A stretch of 13,979 nt of DNA from Marinobacter sp. Its GTDB lineage: Bacteria > Pseudomonadota > Gammaproteobacteria > Pseudomonadales > Oleiphilaceae. The translations under genes and the position numbers were made by a program. Numbering within the stretch: position 1 is the first letter of the stretch; the number at the start of each line of letters is the position of its first letter. The notes beneath the pieces were generated by a model that was not told the DNA's origin, ran no database searches, and saw nothing but the letters and a program-made list of their open reading frames with translations. Below are positions 1 through 7,468 of this stretch, one piece after another. The stretch covers positions 1-13,979 of the forward strand of contig JAEPMM010000035.1 in the NCBI GenBank assembly GCA_017643965.1, given 5' to 3'.

Positions 1-797
1 AACAGTTCCGTCCGGCCCACGCCGACTACACCTACGCCCACAAATATGGCGTTCGTGATTACCGGGGTGGCGGACGCTCCTCAGCCCGGGAAACCGCGAT
101 GCGGGTGGCAGCAGGCGCAGTGGCCAGAAAGTTTTTGCAGCAGCGCCTGGGCATTACCGTTCGGGGGTATCTGTCACAGCTTGGGCCGATCAAAGCGGAA
201 AAGTTCGATTGGGATCAGGTGCACCAGAACCCGTTTTTCTGCCCGGATGCGGACAAGGTCGCGGAGATGGAAGCCTACATGGATGCGCTCCGCAAGGAAG
301 GTGATTCCATCGGAGCCCGTATCAACGTGGTCGCCGAAGGCGTACCGCCGGGGCTGGGTGAACCGATTTTTGATCGCCTCGATGCCGATCTCGCTCACGC
401 CTTGATGAGCATCAACGCCGTCAAGGGCGTGGAGATCGGTGCCGGGTTCGGCTGTATTGACCAGAAAGGTACCGAGCACCGGGATGAAATGACACCCGAG
501 GGTTTTCTGTCGAACAACGCGGGCGGCGTTCTGGGCGGTATTTCCTCCGGTCAGCCCATTGTTGCCAGCATCGCGCTGAAGCCGACCTCCAGCCTGCGGA
601 TACCCGGCCGCAGCATTGATGTCCACGGCAATCCGGTAGAGGTGATCACCACCGGTCGCCACGATCCATGTGTGGGCATCCGGGCGACGCCCATTGCCGA
701 GGCCATGATGGCCATCGTGCTGATGGATCATTACCTGCGGCATCGCGGTCAGAACGGTGATGTCGTGGTGCCCACGCCGGTACTCGGCCAGCTCTGA
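1..797 (+). CDS. aroC: chorismate synthase, 3' part (5' end outside the window)
   Basis: Chorismate synthase converts 5-enolpyruvylshikimate 3-phosphate to chorismate using reduced FMN. It is the last step of the shikimate pathway and feeds Trp, Phe, Tyr and folate synthesis in the cytoplasm. The reading frame is open from base 3 and 264 residues are visible; full-length proteins are about 360, so roughly the first 100 are missing. The start of the visible part (RPAHADYTYAHKYGVRDYRG) and the signature GRSSARETA at bases 72-98 are classic for the family. The C-terminal signature RHDPCVGIRATPIAE starts at base 657. An internal ATG at base 99 lies inside the conserved core and is not the start. 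The transporter gene follows after 17 bases on the same strand and is probably co-transcribed. Identity is near certain. Confidence 0.97.
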   Translation, partial: QFRPAHADYTYAHKYGVRDYRGGGRSSARETAMRVAAGAVARKFLQQRLGITVRGYLSQLGPIKAEKFDWDQVHQNPFFCPDADKVAEMEAYMDALRKEGDSIGARINVVAEGVPPGLGEPIFDRLDADLAHALMSINAVKGVEIGAGFGCIDQKGTEHRDEMTPEGFLSNNAGGVLGGISSGQPIVASIALKPTSSLRIPGRSIDVHGNPVEVITTGRHDPCVGIRATPIAEAMMAIVLMDHYLRHRGQNGDVVVPTPVLGQL

Positions 798-814
798 CCG
801 GCGCCGAGAGACCA

Positions 815-1969
815 TTGTCTATCTACTGGCGGCTTTCCAACCTCTATTTCTGGTTCTTTGCCCTCCTCGGAGGGCTCCTTCCTTATTGGTCCCTCTACCT
901 CGAGGGGCAGGGCTTTTCCTACCTCCAGATTGCCACCTTGATGGCCACCATTCAGCTCACCAAGATTGTTGCGCCCAGCGTCTGGGGCTGGCTCGGTGAC
1001 CGCACTGGTCAGCGCGTGCGGTTGGTGCGTTTTGGAGCGATTACCGGTTCACTGTTTTTCGCCGGAGTGTTTCTGGAGCCCGGGTTTTATGGCCTGCTGC
1101 TGGTCATGCTGGCCTTTACCTTTTTCTGGAATGCCATCCTGCCACTGTACGAGGTCATTACCCTCCGAGCACTGGGAAAGCAGAAGGACCGATATGGCAA
1201 GGTAAGGCTTTGGGGCTCTGTCGGATTCATCGGCGCGGTTGCGCTTGTGGGGGGCATTCTCGAGTGGATACCCATTGAGGGACTGCCCTGGTTGTTGCTG
1301 CCGGTGTTTGCGGGCATAGCCATCTCGGCATTCCTGGTGCCGTCCGAGCGTGGAGAGCGCAAACCTCCTTCGCCCAGCGGCAGCCTGAAGGCCATCCTCA
1401 CGCACCCTGCGGTGGTGGCATTCTTCCTGATGAATTTTCTGCTCCAGGTGTCCCATGGGGCTTACTACACCTTCTTCAGTATTCATCTGGAGCAGCACGG
1501 TTACGGCAAGCTGTCGATCGGCCTGCTGTGGTCACTGGGTGTGTTGGCGGAAATCGGGCTGTTCCTGGTCATGCACCGTCTGACCCGCCGCCTGTCGGTC
1601 CGTCAGATTGCCATAGGGGCCCTGACGCTGACCATGATTCGCTGGGTACTGATCGCTGAGCTCACCGATGTGGTTGCTGTGCTGGTGTTTGCCCAGCTGT
1701 TGCATGCGGCATCCTACGGCGCGTTGCATGCCATTTCGGTTCAGTATGTGCAGGGATTTTTTGGCCAGCACCACCACGGCCAGGGTCAGGCCCTGTACAG
1801 CGGGCTGACGTTCGGCGCTGGCGGTGCGCTGGGTGCCTGGATGTCCGGCTTTCTGGTGGAGGGGTTCAGTACCTCAGCAGCCTTCTGGGGCGGCGCGACG
1901 GCTATGTTGGTGGCCATCGTTATCACCTGGCGGGGGCTACGCCCGCCGCCAGTTGCTGCCGATGACTGA
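815..1969 (+). CDS. MFS transporter, HcaT/MFS_1-like family
   Basis: This is a 384-residue inner-membrane protein of the major facilitator superfamily. About twelve hydrophobic segments can be picked out, for example LYFWFFALLGGLLPYWSLYL near the N terminus and AFWGGATAMLVAIVITW near the C terminus. The loop between TM2 and TM3 carries the MFS motif-A-like GWLGDRTGQRVR. The stretches YGKVRLWGSVGF and HGAYYTFFSIHL, followed by LLWSLGVLAE, resemble E. coli HcaT, a putative 3-phenylpropionate transporter. The real substrate cannot be read from sequence. The start is taken as TTG at 815, because the conserved first helix begins only a few residues later and no ATG or GTG lies in frame upstream near the aroC stop; a GAGAG stretch at 806-810 may be the ribosome site. 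The gene follows aroC by 17 bases and converges on pilU with 7 bases between stop codons. Confidence 0.88.
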   Translation: MSIYWRLSNLYFWFFALLGGLLPYWSLYLEGQGFSYLQIATLMATIQLTKIVAPSVWGWLGDRTGQRVRLVRFGAITGSLFFAGVFLEPGFYGLLLVMLAFTFFWNAILPLYEVITLRALGKQKDRYGKVRLWGSVGFIGAVALVGGILEWIPIEGLPWLLLPVFAGIAISAFLVPSERGERKPPSPSGSLKAILTHPAVVAFFLMNFLLQVSHGAYYTFFSIHLEQHGYGKLSIGLLWSLGVLAEIGLFLVMHRLTRRLSVRQIAIGALTLTMIRWVLIAELTDVVAVLVFAQLLHAASYGALHAISVQYVQGFFGQHHHGQGQALYSGLTFGAGGALGAWMSGFLVEGFSTSAAFWGGATAMLVAIVITWRGLRPPPVAADD

Positions 1970-1987
1970 GCCCTGGCTATTCGGGCT
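1969..1987. repeat. short inverted repeat between convergent stop codons
   Basis: AGCCC (1969-1973) and GGGCT (1983-1987) form a 5-base stem around a 9-base loop. The structure spans the 3' ends of both the transporter gene and the pilU-like gene. There is no clear T tract on either strand, so it is at best a weak bidirectional terminator. Confidence 0.3.
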
Positions 1988-3119
1988 GGTCTTCGTCTTC
2001 ATCCATCTGCAGTGATAATCCGCTACCCGCGGGTTTCTGTGCTGACACGGAATTTCCGTCCTGGCCGTGGAGCTTGATTCTGAGCCGCAGATTGTTTGCG
2101 GAGTCTGCGTTCTTCAGCGCTTCTTCTTCGGTAATCTTGCCGTCCTTCCACAGGTTGAACAAAGCAAGATCGAAGGTCTGCATACCAAGGTTGGCGGACT
2201 TCTCCATGATCTCTTTGATGCCTTCCATCTCGCCGCGCAGGATCAGTTCCGAAATGGTCGGTGTGCCCAGAAGAATCTCGATGGCCGCGCACCGCTTTTT
2301 GTCGACGGTCGGGATCAGCCGCTGCGATACGAACGCCCGCAGGTTCATGGCAAGATCCATCAACAGTTGCGCCCGTCGTTCTTCCGGGAAGAAGTTGATG
2401 ATCCGGTCCAGCGCCTGATTGGCGTTGTTGGCGTGCAGGGTCGATATGCACAGGTGGCCGGTTTCGGCAAACGCCAGTGCGTGCTCCATGGTCTCGCGAT
2501 CACGGATTTCACCAATCAGAATGACGTCCGGCGCCTGGCGCAGGGTGTTCTTCAGCGCCTTATGGAAGCTGCGGGTATCCACGCCTACTTCACGCTGGTT
2601 CACGATGCATTTCTTGTGGCGGTGAATGTATTCCACAGGGTCTTCAATGGTGATGATGTGTCCTGAGGAATGGGTGTTGCGAAAATCAATAAGCGCAGCC
2701 AGAGAAGTCGATTTGCCGGACCCCGTCGCCCCCACAAACAGAACCAGGCCACGCTTGGACATCATCACTTCTTTCAGAATCGGCGGCAGCCCCAGGTCGT
2801 CCGCATTCGGTATTTCGGTAACGATGTTGCGGGCAACGATCGAGATCTCGTTGCGCTGGCGGAAGATGTTCACCCGAAACCGGCCCACGTTGCGGATGCT
2901 GTAGGCCAGATTCATCTCGAGTTCCTTCTCGAACTCCGCCACCTGTTCTTCGTCCATGATTCCGTAGGCAATCTCTTTGATCACCCCGGGCGCCAGAGGC
3001 GTTCGATCAATCGGCTTCAAGGCACCGTGAAACTTCGCACAGGGTGGCGCGCCGGTACTCAGGTAGAGATCCGAGCCATCATTCTTGGCCAGAACCCTGA
3101 GGTATTCATCAAATCCCAT
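1977..3119 (-). CDS. pilU: PilU-like type IV pilus retraction ATPase
   Basis: This 380-residue hexameric ATPase of the PilT/PilU family powers retraction of type IV pili at the cytoplasmic face of the inner membrane; in known systems PilU acts with PilT. Visible motifs are Walker A GATGSGKST (130-138), the Asp box HIITIEDPVEYIH (154-166), Walker B DVILIGEIRD with catalytic Glu204 (198-207), and the His box STLHANNA (226-233). The tail MQTFDLALFNLWKDGKI and the FFPEERRAQLLMDLAMNLR stretch resemble PilU more than PilT, whose C terminus carries a different conserved motif. The ATG at 3119 has a strong AAGGGAG ribosome site 5 bases upstream (3125-3131 on this strand), lying inside the end of the LysR gene. 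No pilT is adjacent, unlike the usual pilT-pilU pair, so this may be a second PilU-type paralogue. Confidence 0.88.
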   Translation of the reverse strand: MGFDEYLRVLAKNDGSDLYLSTGAPPCAKFHGALKPIDRTPLAPGVIKEIAYGIMDEEQVAEFEKELEMNLAYSIRNVGRFRVNIFRQRNEISIVARNIVTEIPNADDLGLPPILKEVMMSKRGLVLFVGATGSGKSTSLAALIDFRNTHSSGHIITIEDPVEYIHRHKKCIVNQREVGVDTRSFHKALKNTLRQAPDVILIGEIRDRETMEHALAFAETGHLCISTLHANNANQALDRIINFFPEERRAQLLMDLAMNLRAFVSQRLIPTVDKKRCAAIEILLGTPTISELILRGEMEGIKEIMEKSANLGMQTFDLALFNLWKDGKITEEEALKNADSANNLRLRIKLHGQDGNSVSAQKPAGSGLSLQMDEDEDQPE

Positions 3120-3993
3120 GAAAACTCCCTTCTTCTACTTTTACGATTTCAATTAATGCCCTGGCGGCACCGGAAAGCTGTCGCCCGGTCAAACCGACCG
3201 CCCCCAGAACACGGGTGACCGGAAAACCCACGTCAAGACGCCGAACGCTGTCATCCACCATATTCAGTGGCAGAACGCTCCAACCCAAACCGACGCTGGT
3301 CATCATCTTGATGGTTTCAAGATAGTTCGTCGGCATCTGCGGGTGCAGCGGCAGATTGGCTTCCAGGAACAGCCGGCTGACCACACGGAATGTCGCCGTG
3401 GTTGTGTCCGGCAGCAGGGCCGGATGGCTGGCAAGATCCTTCAGGGTTGGCGAATCAAGCCCGGCCAGGAAGTGTTCCGGGCCTACCACAAACGCCATCG
3501 GGTCCGACCACTGATCGTATACCACGAAGTGACTGGCCATACTGTCACTAAGTGTGACAAACGCCAGCTCTGCATTGCGTTTACGCATCTGTTCGTAGGC
3601 AACGTCAGACTCCATGAATTGCAGGCTCAATGACACGCCGGGATAGTCCCGGTTAAAACGGCGCAACCAGTTTGGCAGGTGATGAAGCCCGATGTGGTGG
3701 CTGGCAATGATCTGCAATTCGCCTTCCACCGTCGCCGAGTCAGCGGACAACGCCATCCGCGCATTATGAATCTCGTCGAGGATCTTGCGAGCATGGGGTA
3801 GCAATCGGGCACCCGCGTCAGTCAACCGGATCTGCCGGTGGCTGCGGTCAATAAGGGGCGAGCCGAGCTGGTTTTCCAACGCTGCGAGGCGCTTTGAGAT
3901 CGCAGGCTGGGTCAGGTGCAAGATGTCAGCGGCTTCGGAAAATGAACCCTGGTCGACGATCGTGAGAAATGCTTTTAAGGAATGGGCATCCAT
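3109..3993 (-). CDS. LysR-family transcriptional regulator
   Basis: This 294-residue protein has the normal length and layout of a LysR-type regulator. A winged helix-turn-helix covers about residues 1-60 (FSEAADILHLTQPAISKRLAA is the recognition region), followed by a linker helix and a periplasmic-binding-protein-like effector domain to the end. Such proteins bind DNA as tetramers and respond to a small-molecule inducer, which is not known here. The gene is divergent from leuC across 156 bases, and a LysR gene at this position is also present next to leuC in Pseudomonas, so control of leucine synthesis is a reasonable inference. The ATG at 3993 begins the typical MDAHSLKAFLTIVDQGSFSE start, although no strong ribosome site is seen before it. 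Its TGA stop lies 8 bases past the pilU start codon, giving an 11-base overlap that suggests translational coupling. Confidence 0.92.
   Translation of the reverse strand: MDAHSLKAFLTIVDQGSFSEAADILHLTQPAISKRLAALENQLGSPLIDRSHRQIRLTDAGARLLPHARKILDEIHNARMALSADSATVEGELQIIASHHIGLHHLPNWLRRFNRDYPGVSLSLQFMESDVAYEQMRKRNAELAFVTLSDSMASHFVVYDQWSDPMAFVVGPEHFLAGLDSPTLKDLASHPALLPDTTTATFRVVSRLFLEANLPLHPQMPTNYLETIKMMTSVGLGWSVLPLNMVDDSVRRLDVGFPVTRVLGAVGLTGRQLSGAARALIEIVKVEEGSFHGI
3125..3131 (-). promoter_or_regulatory. ribosome binding site of pilU inside the LysR gene
   Basis: Read on the minus strand, AAGGGAG lies 5 bases before the pilU ATG and within the last codons of the upstream LysR gene. This strong Shine-Dalgarno match supports the pilU start and the 11-base overlap. 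Confidence 0.75.
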
Positions 3994-4070
3994 GGTTCTG
4001 GCTCGCTAGCTTGGCGTTGACTCCAAGGTAAGGTATGCCTTTTGGGAATGCAAAGAATAAAAAACATGAA

Positions 4071-4100
4071 TTGAGGTTATTCGTGCAAAGGCGGTAAACT
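4071..4100 (+). promoter_or_regulatory. candidate sigma-70 promoter of leuCDB
   Basis: TTGAGG (4071-4076) and TAAACT (4095-4100) match the -35 and -10 consensus at four of six positions each, with an 18-base spacer. Transcription would start near 4107, leaving a leader of about 43 bases before leuC. This is a consensus-based guess. Confidence 0.4.
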
Positions 4101-4121
4101 GGTTTCAGAACTGCGGTAAAC
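4091..4121 (+). repeat. direct repeat GCGGTAAAC, two copies
   Basis: Identical 9-base copies lie at 4091-4099 and 4113-4121. They are 22 bases apart start to start, about two helical turns. The first overlaps the candidate -10 box and the second lies just after the predicted start of transcription, which is a position typical of a repressor site. Confidence 0.5.
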
Positions 4122-4149
4122 AGCAACCCCCAGAGAGTGAGAGAGAATC

Positions 4150-5568
4150 ATGGCGGGCAAGACCTTATACGACAAATTGTGGGACGACCATCTCGTCAAA
4201 CAGCGTGATGACGGCTCGGCGCTGATCTACATCGACCGGCAACTGCTTCATGAAGTGACCTCGCCCCAGGCTTTCGAGGGCCTGCGTATTGCGGGCCGCA
4301 AACCGTGGCGTCTTGATGCCAATCTCGCGACACCGGACCACAACGTACCGACCACTGACCGAGCCCGCGGCATCGACGGCATCGTCGACCCGGTGTCCCG
4401 TATTCAGGTGGAAACACTGGACAAGAACTGCGACGAGTTCGGCATTCTTGAGTTCAAGATCATGGATCAGCGCCAGGGCATCGTTCACGTGATCGGGCCG
4501 GAGCAGGGCGCGACTTTGCCGGGTATGAGCATCGTCTGTGGTGACTCCCACACCTCGACTCACGGCGCCTTCGGGTGTCTGGCCCACGGCATTGGCACCA
4601 GCGAAGTCGAACACGTTCTGGCCACCCAGTGCCTGGTGCAGCAGAAAATGAAGAACATGCTGGTTAAAGTGACCGGCAAGCTTGGTGCCGGCGTCACCGG
4701 CAAGGACGTGGTGCTGGCCATTATCGGCAAGATCGGTACCGCCGGCGGTACCGGCTATGCCATCGAATTCGGTGGTGAAGCCATTCAGAGCCTGAGCATG
4801 GAAGGCCGCATGACCATTTGCAATATGTCCATTGAGGCGGGAGCGCGGGTTGGCATGGTGGCCGTGGATGACACCACCATCGAGTACGTCAGGAATCGTC
4901 CGTTCTCACCCACGGGTGAAGCCTGGGATGCTGCCGTCGATTACTGGCGCACACTGCACAGCGATGACGACGCCGCGTTCGACAAGGTGGTCGAGTTGAA
5001 CGGTGCCGATATCCAGCCACAGGTCAGCTGGGGTACGTCTCCGGAAATGGTGGCCGGCATTGGCGGTCATGTGCCCGACCCGGCGAAAGAAGCCGACCCG
5101 ATCAAGCGCGAGGGCATCGTTCGTGCCCTCAAATACATGGGCCTGGCGCCCAATCAGGCGATCACCGATATCAAGCTGGATCGGGTATTTATCGGGTCCT
5201 GCACCAACAGCCGTATCGAAGATCTCCGTGAGGCAGCGGCAGTGGTGAAAGGTCGTAAAGTGTCTCCATCTCTGAAGCAGGCGATGGTGGTGCCGGGTTC
5301 CGGTCTGGTCAAGGCCCAGGCAGAACAGGAAGGCCTCGACAGGATCTTTATCGAGGCGGGCCTCGAGTGGCGTGACCCCGGATGTTCCATGTGTCTGGCC
5401 ATGAACGCCGACAAACTGGGGCAGGGTGAGCATTGCGCGTCCACCTCAAACCGCAACTTCGAGGGCCGTCAGGGCTTTGGTGGCCGCACCCACCTGGTCA
5501 GCCCCGCCATGGCGGCAGCCGCTGCGGTATCCGGCCATTTTGTTGATGTTCGTGAACTGACCCACTGA
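4150..5568 (+). CDS. leuC: 3-isopropylmalate dehydratase large subunit
   Basis: LeuC carries the 4Fe-4S cluster of isopropylmalate isomerase, the LeuCD heterodimer that converts 2-isopropylmalate to 3-isopropylmalate in leucine synthesis. The protein has 472 residues, usual for the family. Seen directly are the aconitase-family motif VCGDSHTSTHGAFG, FIGSCTNSR with cluster ligand Cys351, and DPGCSMCLAMNAD with Cys412 and Cys415. The end GGRTHLVSPAMAAAAAVSGHF is also typical. The ATG at 4150 begins MAGKTLYDKLWDDHLV, the expected N terminus, and is preceded by a purine-rich GAGAGTGAGAGAGAA ribosome region. It is the first gene of leuCDB, with 16 bases to leuD, and is probably controlled from the upstream divergent region. 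No missing catalytic residue was noticed. Confidence 0.97.
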   Translation: MAGKTLYDKLWDDHLVKQRDDGSALIYIDRQLLHEVTSPQAFEGLRIAGRKPWRLDANLATPDHNVPTTDRARGIDGIVDPVSRIQVETLDKNCDEFGILEFKIMDQRQGIVHVIGPEQGATLPGMSIVCGDSHTSTHGAFGCLAHGIGTSEVEHVLATQCLVQQKMKNMLVKVTGKLGAGVTGKDVVLAIIGKIGTAGGTGYAIEFGGEAIQSLSMEGRMTICNMSIEAGARVGMVAVDDTTIEYVRNRPFSPTGEAWDAAVDYWRTLHSDDDAAFDKVVELNGADIQPQVSWGTSPEMVAGIGGHVPDPAKEADPIKREGIVRALKYMGLAPNQAITDIKLDRVFIGSCTNSRIEDLREAAAVVKGRKVSPSLKQAMVVPGSGLVKAQAEQEGLDRIFIEAGLEWRDPGCSMCLAMNADKLGQGEHCASTSNRNFEGRQGFGGRTHLVSPAMAAAAAVSGHFVDVRELTH

Positions 5569-5584
5569 GCCACAGGAGAGAACC

Positions 5585-6232
5585 ATGCGCGCATTTACGC
5601 AACACCGGGGCCTTGTTGCCCCCATGGACCGTTCCAACGTGGATACGGACATGATCATTCCCAAGCAGTTCCTGAAGTCCATCAAGCGCACCGGCTTCGG
5701 CCCGAACCTGTTTGATGAGCTGCGCTACCTGGATGAGGGCAAGCCCGATCAGGATTGTTCCCAACGCCCCATTAATCCGGATTTTGTGCTGAATCAGGAC
5801 CGTTACAAGAACGCCAGCGTGCTGCTGGCCCGTAGCAATTTCGGGTGCGGTTCCAGCCGGGAGCACGCCCCCTGGGCTCTGGACGATTACGGATTTCGGG
5901 TCATCATCGCCCCGAGTTTTGCCGACATCTTCTACAACAACTGCTTCAAGAATGGCTTGTTGCCCATTGTTCTTGAGGGAAAAGTAGTTGATCAGTTGTT
6001 CCGCGAGGCTGAAGCCGAGGAGGGTTATCAGCTGGCGGTGGATCTGGAGGCAAAAACCGTCACCACGCCTTCAGGTGAATCCTTCGGGTTCGACGTGGAC
6101 GATTTCCGTCGCCATTGCCTGCTGAACGGGCTGGACGACATCGGGGTCACGCTGGAGGATGCGGACCTGATCAAAACCTATGAAGACAGCCGTCGCAAAA
6201 CCGCTCCCTGGTTATTCGGCGCTGGTCACTGA
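5585..6232 (+). CDS. leuD: 3-isopropylmalate dehydratase small subunit
   Basis: LeuD is the swivelling small subunit that pairs with LeuC to form isopropylmalate isomerase. It has 215 residues, the normal length for the gammaproteobacterial form. The N-terminal MRAFTQHRGLVAPMDRSNVD, followed by TDMIIPKQFLK, is diagnostic. The substrate-loop motif NFGCGSSREHAPWAL is at residues 85-99. The ATG at 5585 is preceded by AGGAGAG at good distance. It lies 16 bases after leuC and 34 bases before leuB, so the three genes form one operon. The stop codon lies in a short direct repeat that continues into the leuD-leuB gap. Confidence 0.97.
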   Translation: MRAFTQHRGLVAPMDRSNVDTDMIIPKQFLKSIKRTGFGPNLFDELRYLDEGKPDQDCSQRPINPDFVLNQDRYKNASVLLARSNFGCGSSREHAPWALDDYGFRVIIAPSFADIFYNNCFKNGLLPIVLEGKVVDQLFREAEAEEGYQLAVDLEAKTVTTPSGESFGFDVDDFRRHCLLNGLDDIGVTLEDADLIKTYEDSRRKTAPWLFGAGH

Positions 6233-6254
6233 ATCTGACAATTTACTGAATCTG
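6228..6254 (+). repeat. 10-base direct repeat spanning the leuD stop
   Basis: ACTGAATCTG occurs at 6228-6237, where it contains the leuD TGA stop, and again at 6245-6254 just before the leuB ribosome site. The period is 17 bases. It looks like a remnant of a small tandem duplication. Confidence 0.55.
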
Positions 6255-6266
6255 CAAGGAACGGCT

Positions 6267-7340
6267 ATGCCCAGAACAATCCTCATGCTGCCCGGTGATG
6301 GTATCGGTCCTGAAATCGTCGCTGAAGCCGAGAAAGTGCTTCACAAAATCAATGAAACGTTTGAGCTCGGCCTGATCTTCGAGGGCGGTCTTGTGGGTGG
6401 TGCAGCCATCGACGAAACCGACAGCCCCCTGCCGGATGAGACGCTGGAAAAGGCCCGCAAGGCGGACGCGATTCTGCTCGGTGCGGTCGGCGGCCCCCAG
6501 TGGGACAGTCTGCCCATGGCAAAGCGCCCGGAGAAGGGGTTGCTGGGCCTGCGGTCCAATCTGGAGCTGTTTGCCAATCTGCGGCCGGCCATTCTGTACC
6601 CGCAACTGGCGTCGGCGTCCTCGCTGAAGCCGGAAGTGGTGTCAGGGCTTGATATCATGATTGTGCGGGAGCTCACCGGCGGTATCTATTTCGGCCAGCC
6701 TCGCGGCGTGCGGGAACTGGAGAGTGGCGAGCGCCAGGGTTACAACACCTATGCCTACACCGAATCCGAGATCCGCCGGATTGGGCGGGTGGCGTTCGAG
6801 GCAGCCCAGCAGCGTGGCAAAAAGCTCTGCTCGGTCGACAAGGCGAACGTGCTGGAAGTGACGGTGCTCTGGCGTGAAGTGATGAACGATCTTCGCCGTG
6901 AGTACCCGGATGTGGAGTTGTCCCACATGTACGTGGACAACGCCGCCATGCAGCTGGTTCGCGCGCCCAAACAGTTCGATGTGATTGTGACTGGCAACAT
7001 GTTTGGTGATATTCTTTCCGACGAAGCGGCTATGCTCACCGGCTCCATCGGCATGTTGCCGTCGGCGTCGCTGAACTCGGACAAACAGGGCATGTACGAG
7101 CCGTGTCACGGTTCCGCACCGGACATCGCCGGGCAAGGTATCGCCAATCCGCTGGCGACCATTCTCAGTGCGGCCATGATGCTGCGATACAGCCTCGGCG
7201 AAGAGAAAGCGGCAGACGCCATAGAAGCGGCTGTCAGCAAGGTGCTGGATCAGGGATTGCGCACGGCAGACATCATGTCCGAGGGCGCCCGCAAAGTGTC
7301 CACCCGTGAAATGGGTGAGGCGGTTCTGGCGGCACTCTGA
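6267..7340 (+). CDS. leuB: 3-isopropylmalate dehydrogenase
   Basis: LeuB oxidatively decarboxylates 3-isopropylmalate with NAD+ to 2-ketoisocaproate, the third leucine-specific step. The start at ATG 6267 gives 357 residues, the usual length, beginning MPRTILMLPGDGIGPEI. It has AAGGA (6256-6260) 6 bases upstream. A longer in-frame ATG at 6180 lies inside leuD and would add 29 unconserved residues, so it is rejected. Visible motifs are LRSNLELFANLRPA with substrate-binding arginines, LTGGIYFGQ with catalytic Tyr141, DKANVLEVT with Lys192, and the family signature NMFGDILSDEA at 244-254 with metal-binding aspartates. It is the last gene of leuCDB; asd follows after 128 bases containing hairpins. 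Confidence 0.97.
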   Translation: MPRTILMLPGDGIGPEIVAEAEKVLHKINETFELGLIFEGGLVGGAAIDETDSPLPDETLEKARKADAILLGAVGGPQWDSLPMAKRPEKGLLGLRSNLELFANLRPAILYPQLASASSLKPEVVSGLDIMIVRELTGGIYFGQPRGVRELESGERQGYNTYAYTESEIRRIGRVAFEAAQQRGKKLCSVDKANVLEVTVLWREVMNDLRREYPDVELSHMYVDNAAMQLVRAPKQFDVIVTGNMFGDILSDEAAMLTGSIGMLPSASLNSDKQGMYEPCHGSAPDIAGQGIANPLATILSAAMMLRYSLGEEKAADAIEAAVSKVLDQGLRTADIMSEGARKVSTREMGEAVLAAL

Positions 7341-7373
7341 TCACAGCACCGGCATTGCGAATCTGAGACCCGA

Positions 7374-7396
7374 CGGTAACAGGATGCGGTTACCGC
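7374..7396 (+). repeat. competing inverted repeats between leuB and asd
   Basis: CGGTAAC (7374-7380) and GTTACCG (7389-7395) are a perfect 7-base stem around an 8-base loop. The second arm also belongs to a tighter near-palindrome, GCGGT-T-ACCGC (7386-7396). A third option pairs GGATG (7382-7386) with CATCC (7402-7406). There is no T tract, so this is not an obvious terminator. It could be an operator, or RNA structure in the asd leader if transcription continues from leuB. Confidence 0.45.
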
Positions 7397-7468
7397 GGGA
7401 TCATCCATCCTGTCCCTGCCAGCGATAACTGCAGAGGGCGGGCATAAAGCGAGGTTCAAAGGTCGCAC

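Larger units (their letters stand above)
3994..4149. promoter_or_regulatory. divergent control region between the LysR gene and leuC
   Basis: This 156-base, relatively AT-rich stretch holds no gene. It contains imperfect palindromes, including AAGGTATGCCTT at 4030-4041, nested inside outer arms CCAA (4023-4026) and TTGG (4042-4045). These are candidates for LysR operator half-sites. It also contains a likely leuC promoter and a 9-base direct repeat, both listed separately. I saw no leucine-rich leader peptide and no attenuator hairpin with a T run before leuC. The divergent LysR arrangement makes binding here likely, but the exact operator is not established. Confidence 0.55.

Noticed and set aside
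174..815. 213-codon open frame on the minus strand opposite aroC
   Set aside because: Antisense to conserved chorismate synthase sequence with no family signature; treated as a shadow.
4100..4149. Leucine leader peptide and attenuator before leuC
   Set aside because: The leader is short, with no run of Leu codons after a start and no terminator-type hairpin.
6180..6266. Upstream in-frame ATG for leuB inside leuD
   Set aside because: It would add 29 residues with no family similarity. The ATG at 6267 has a good ribosome site and the conserved N terminus.
7341..7468. Lysine riboswitch before asd
   Set aside because: The gap is too short and no multi-helix core could be recognised; only small hairpins are present.
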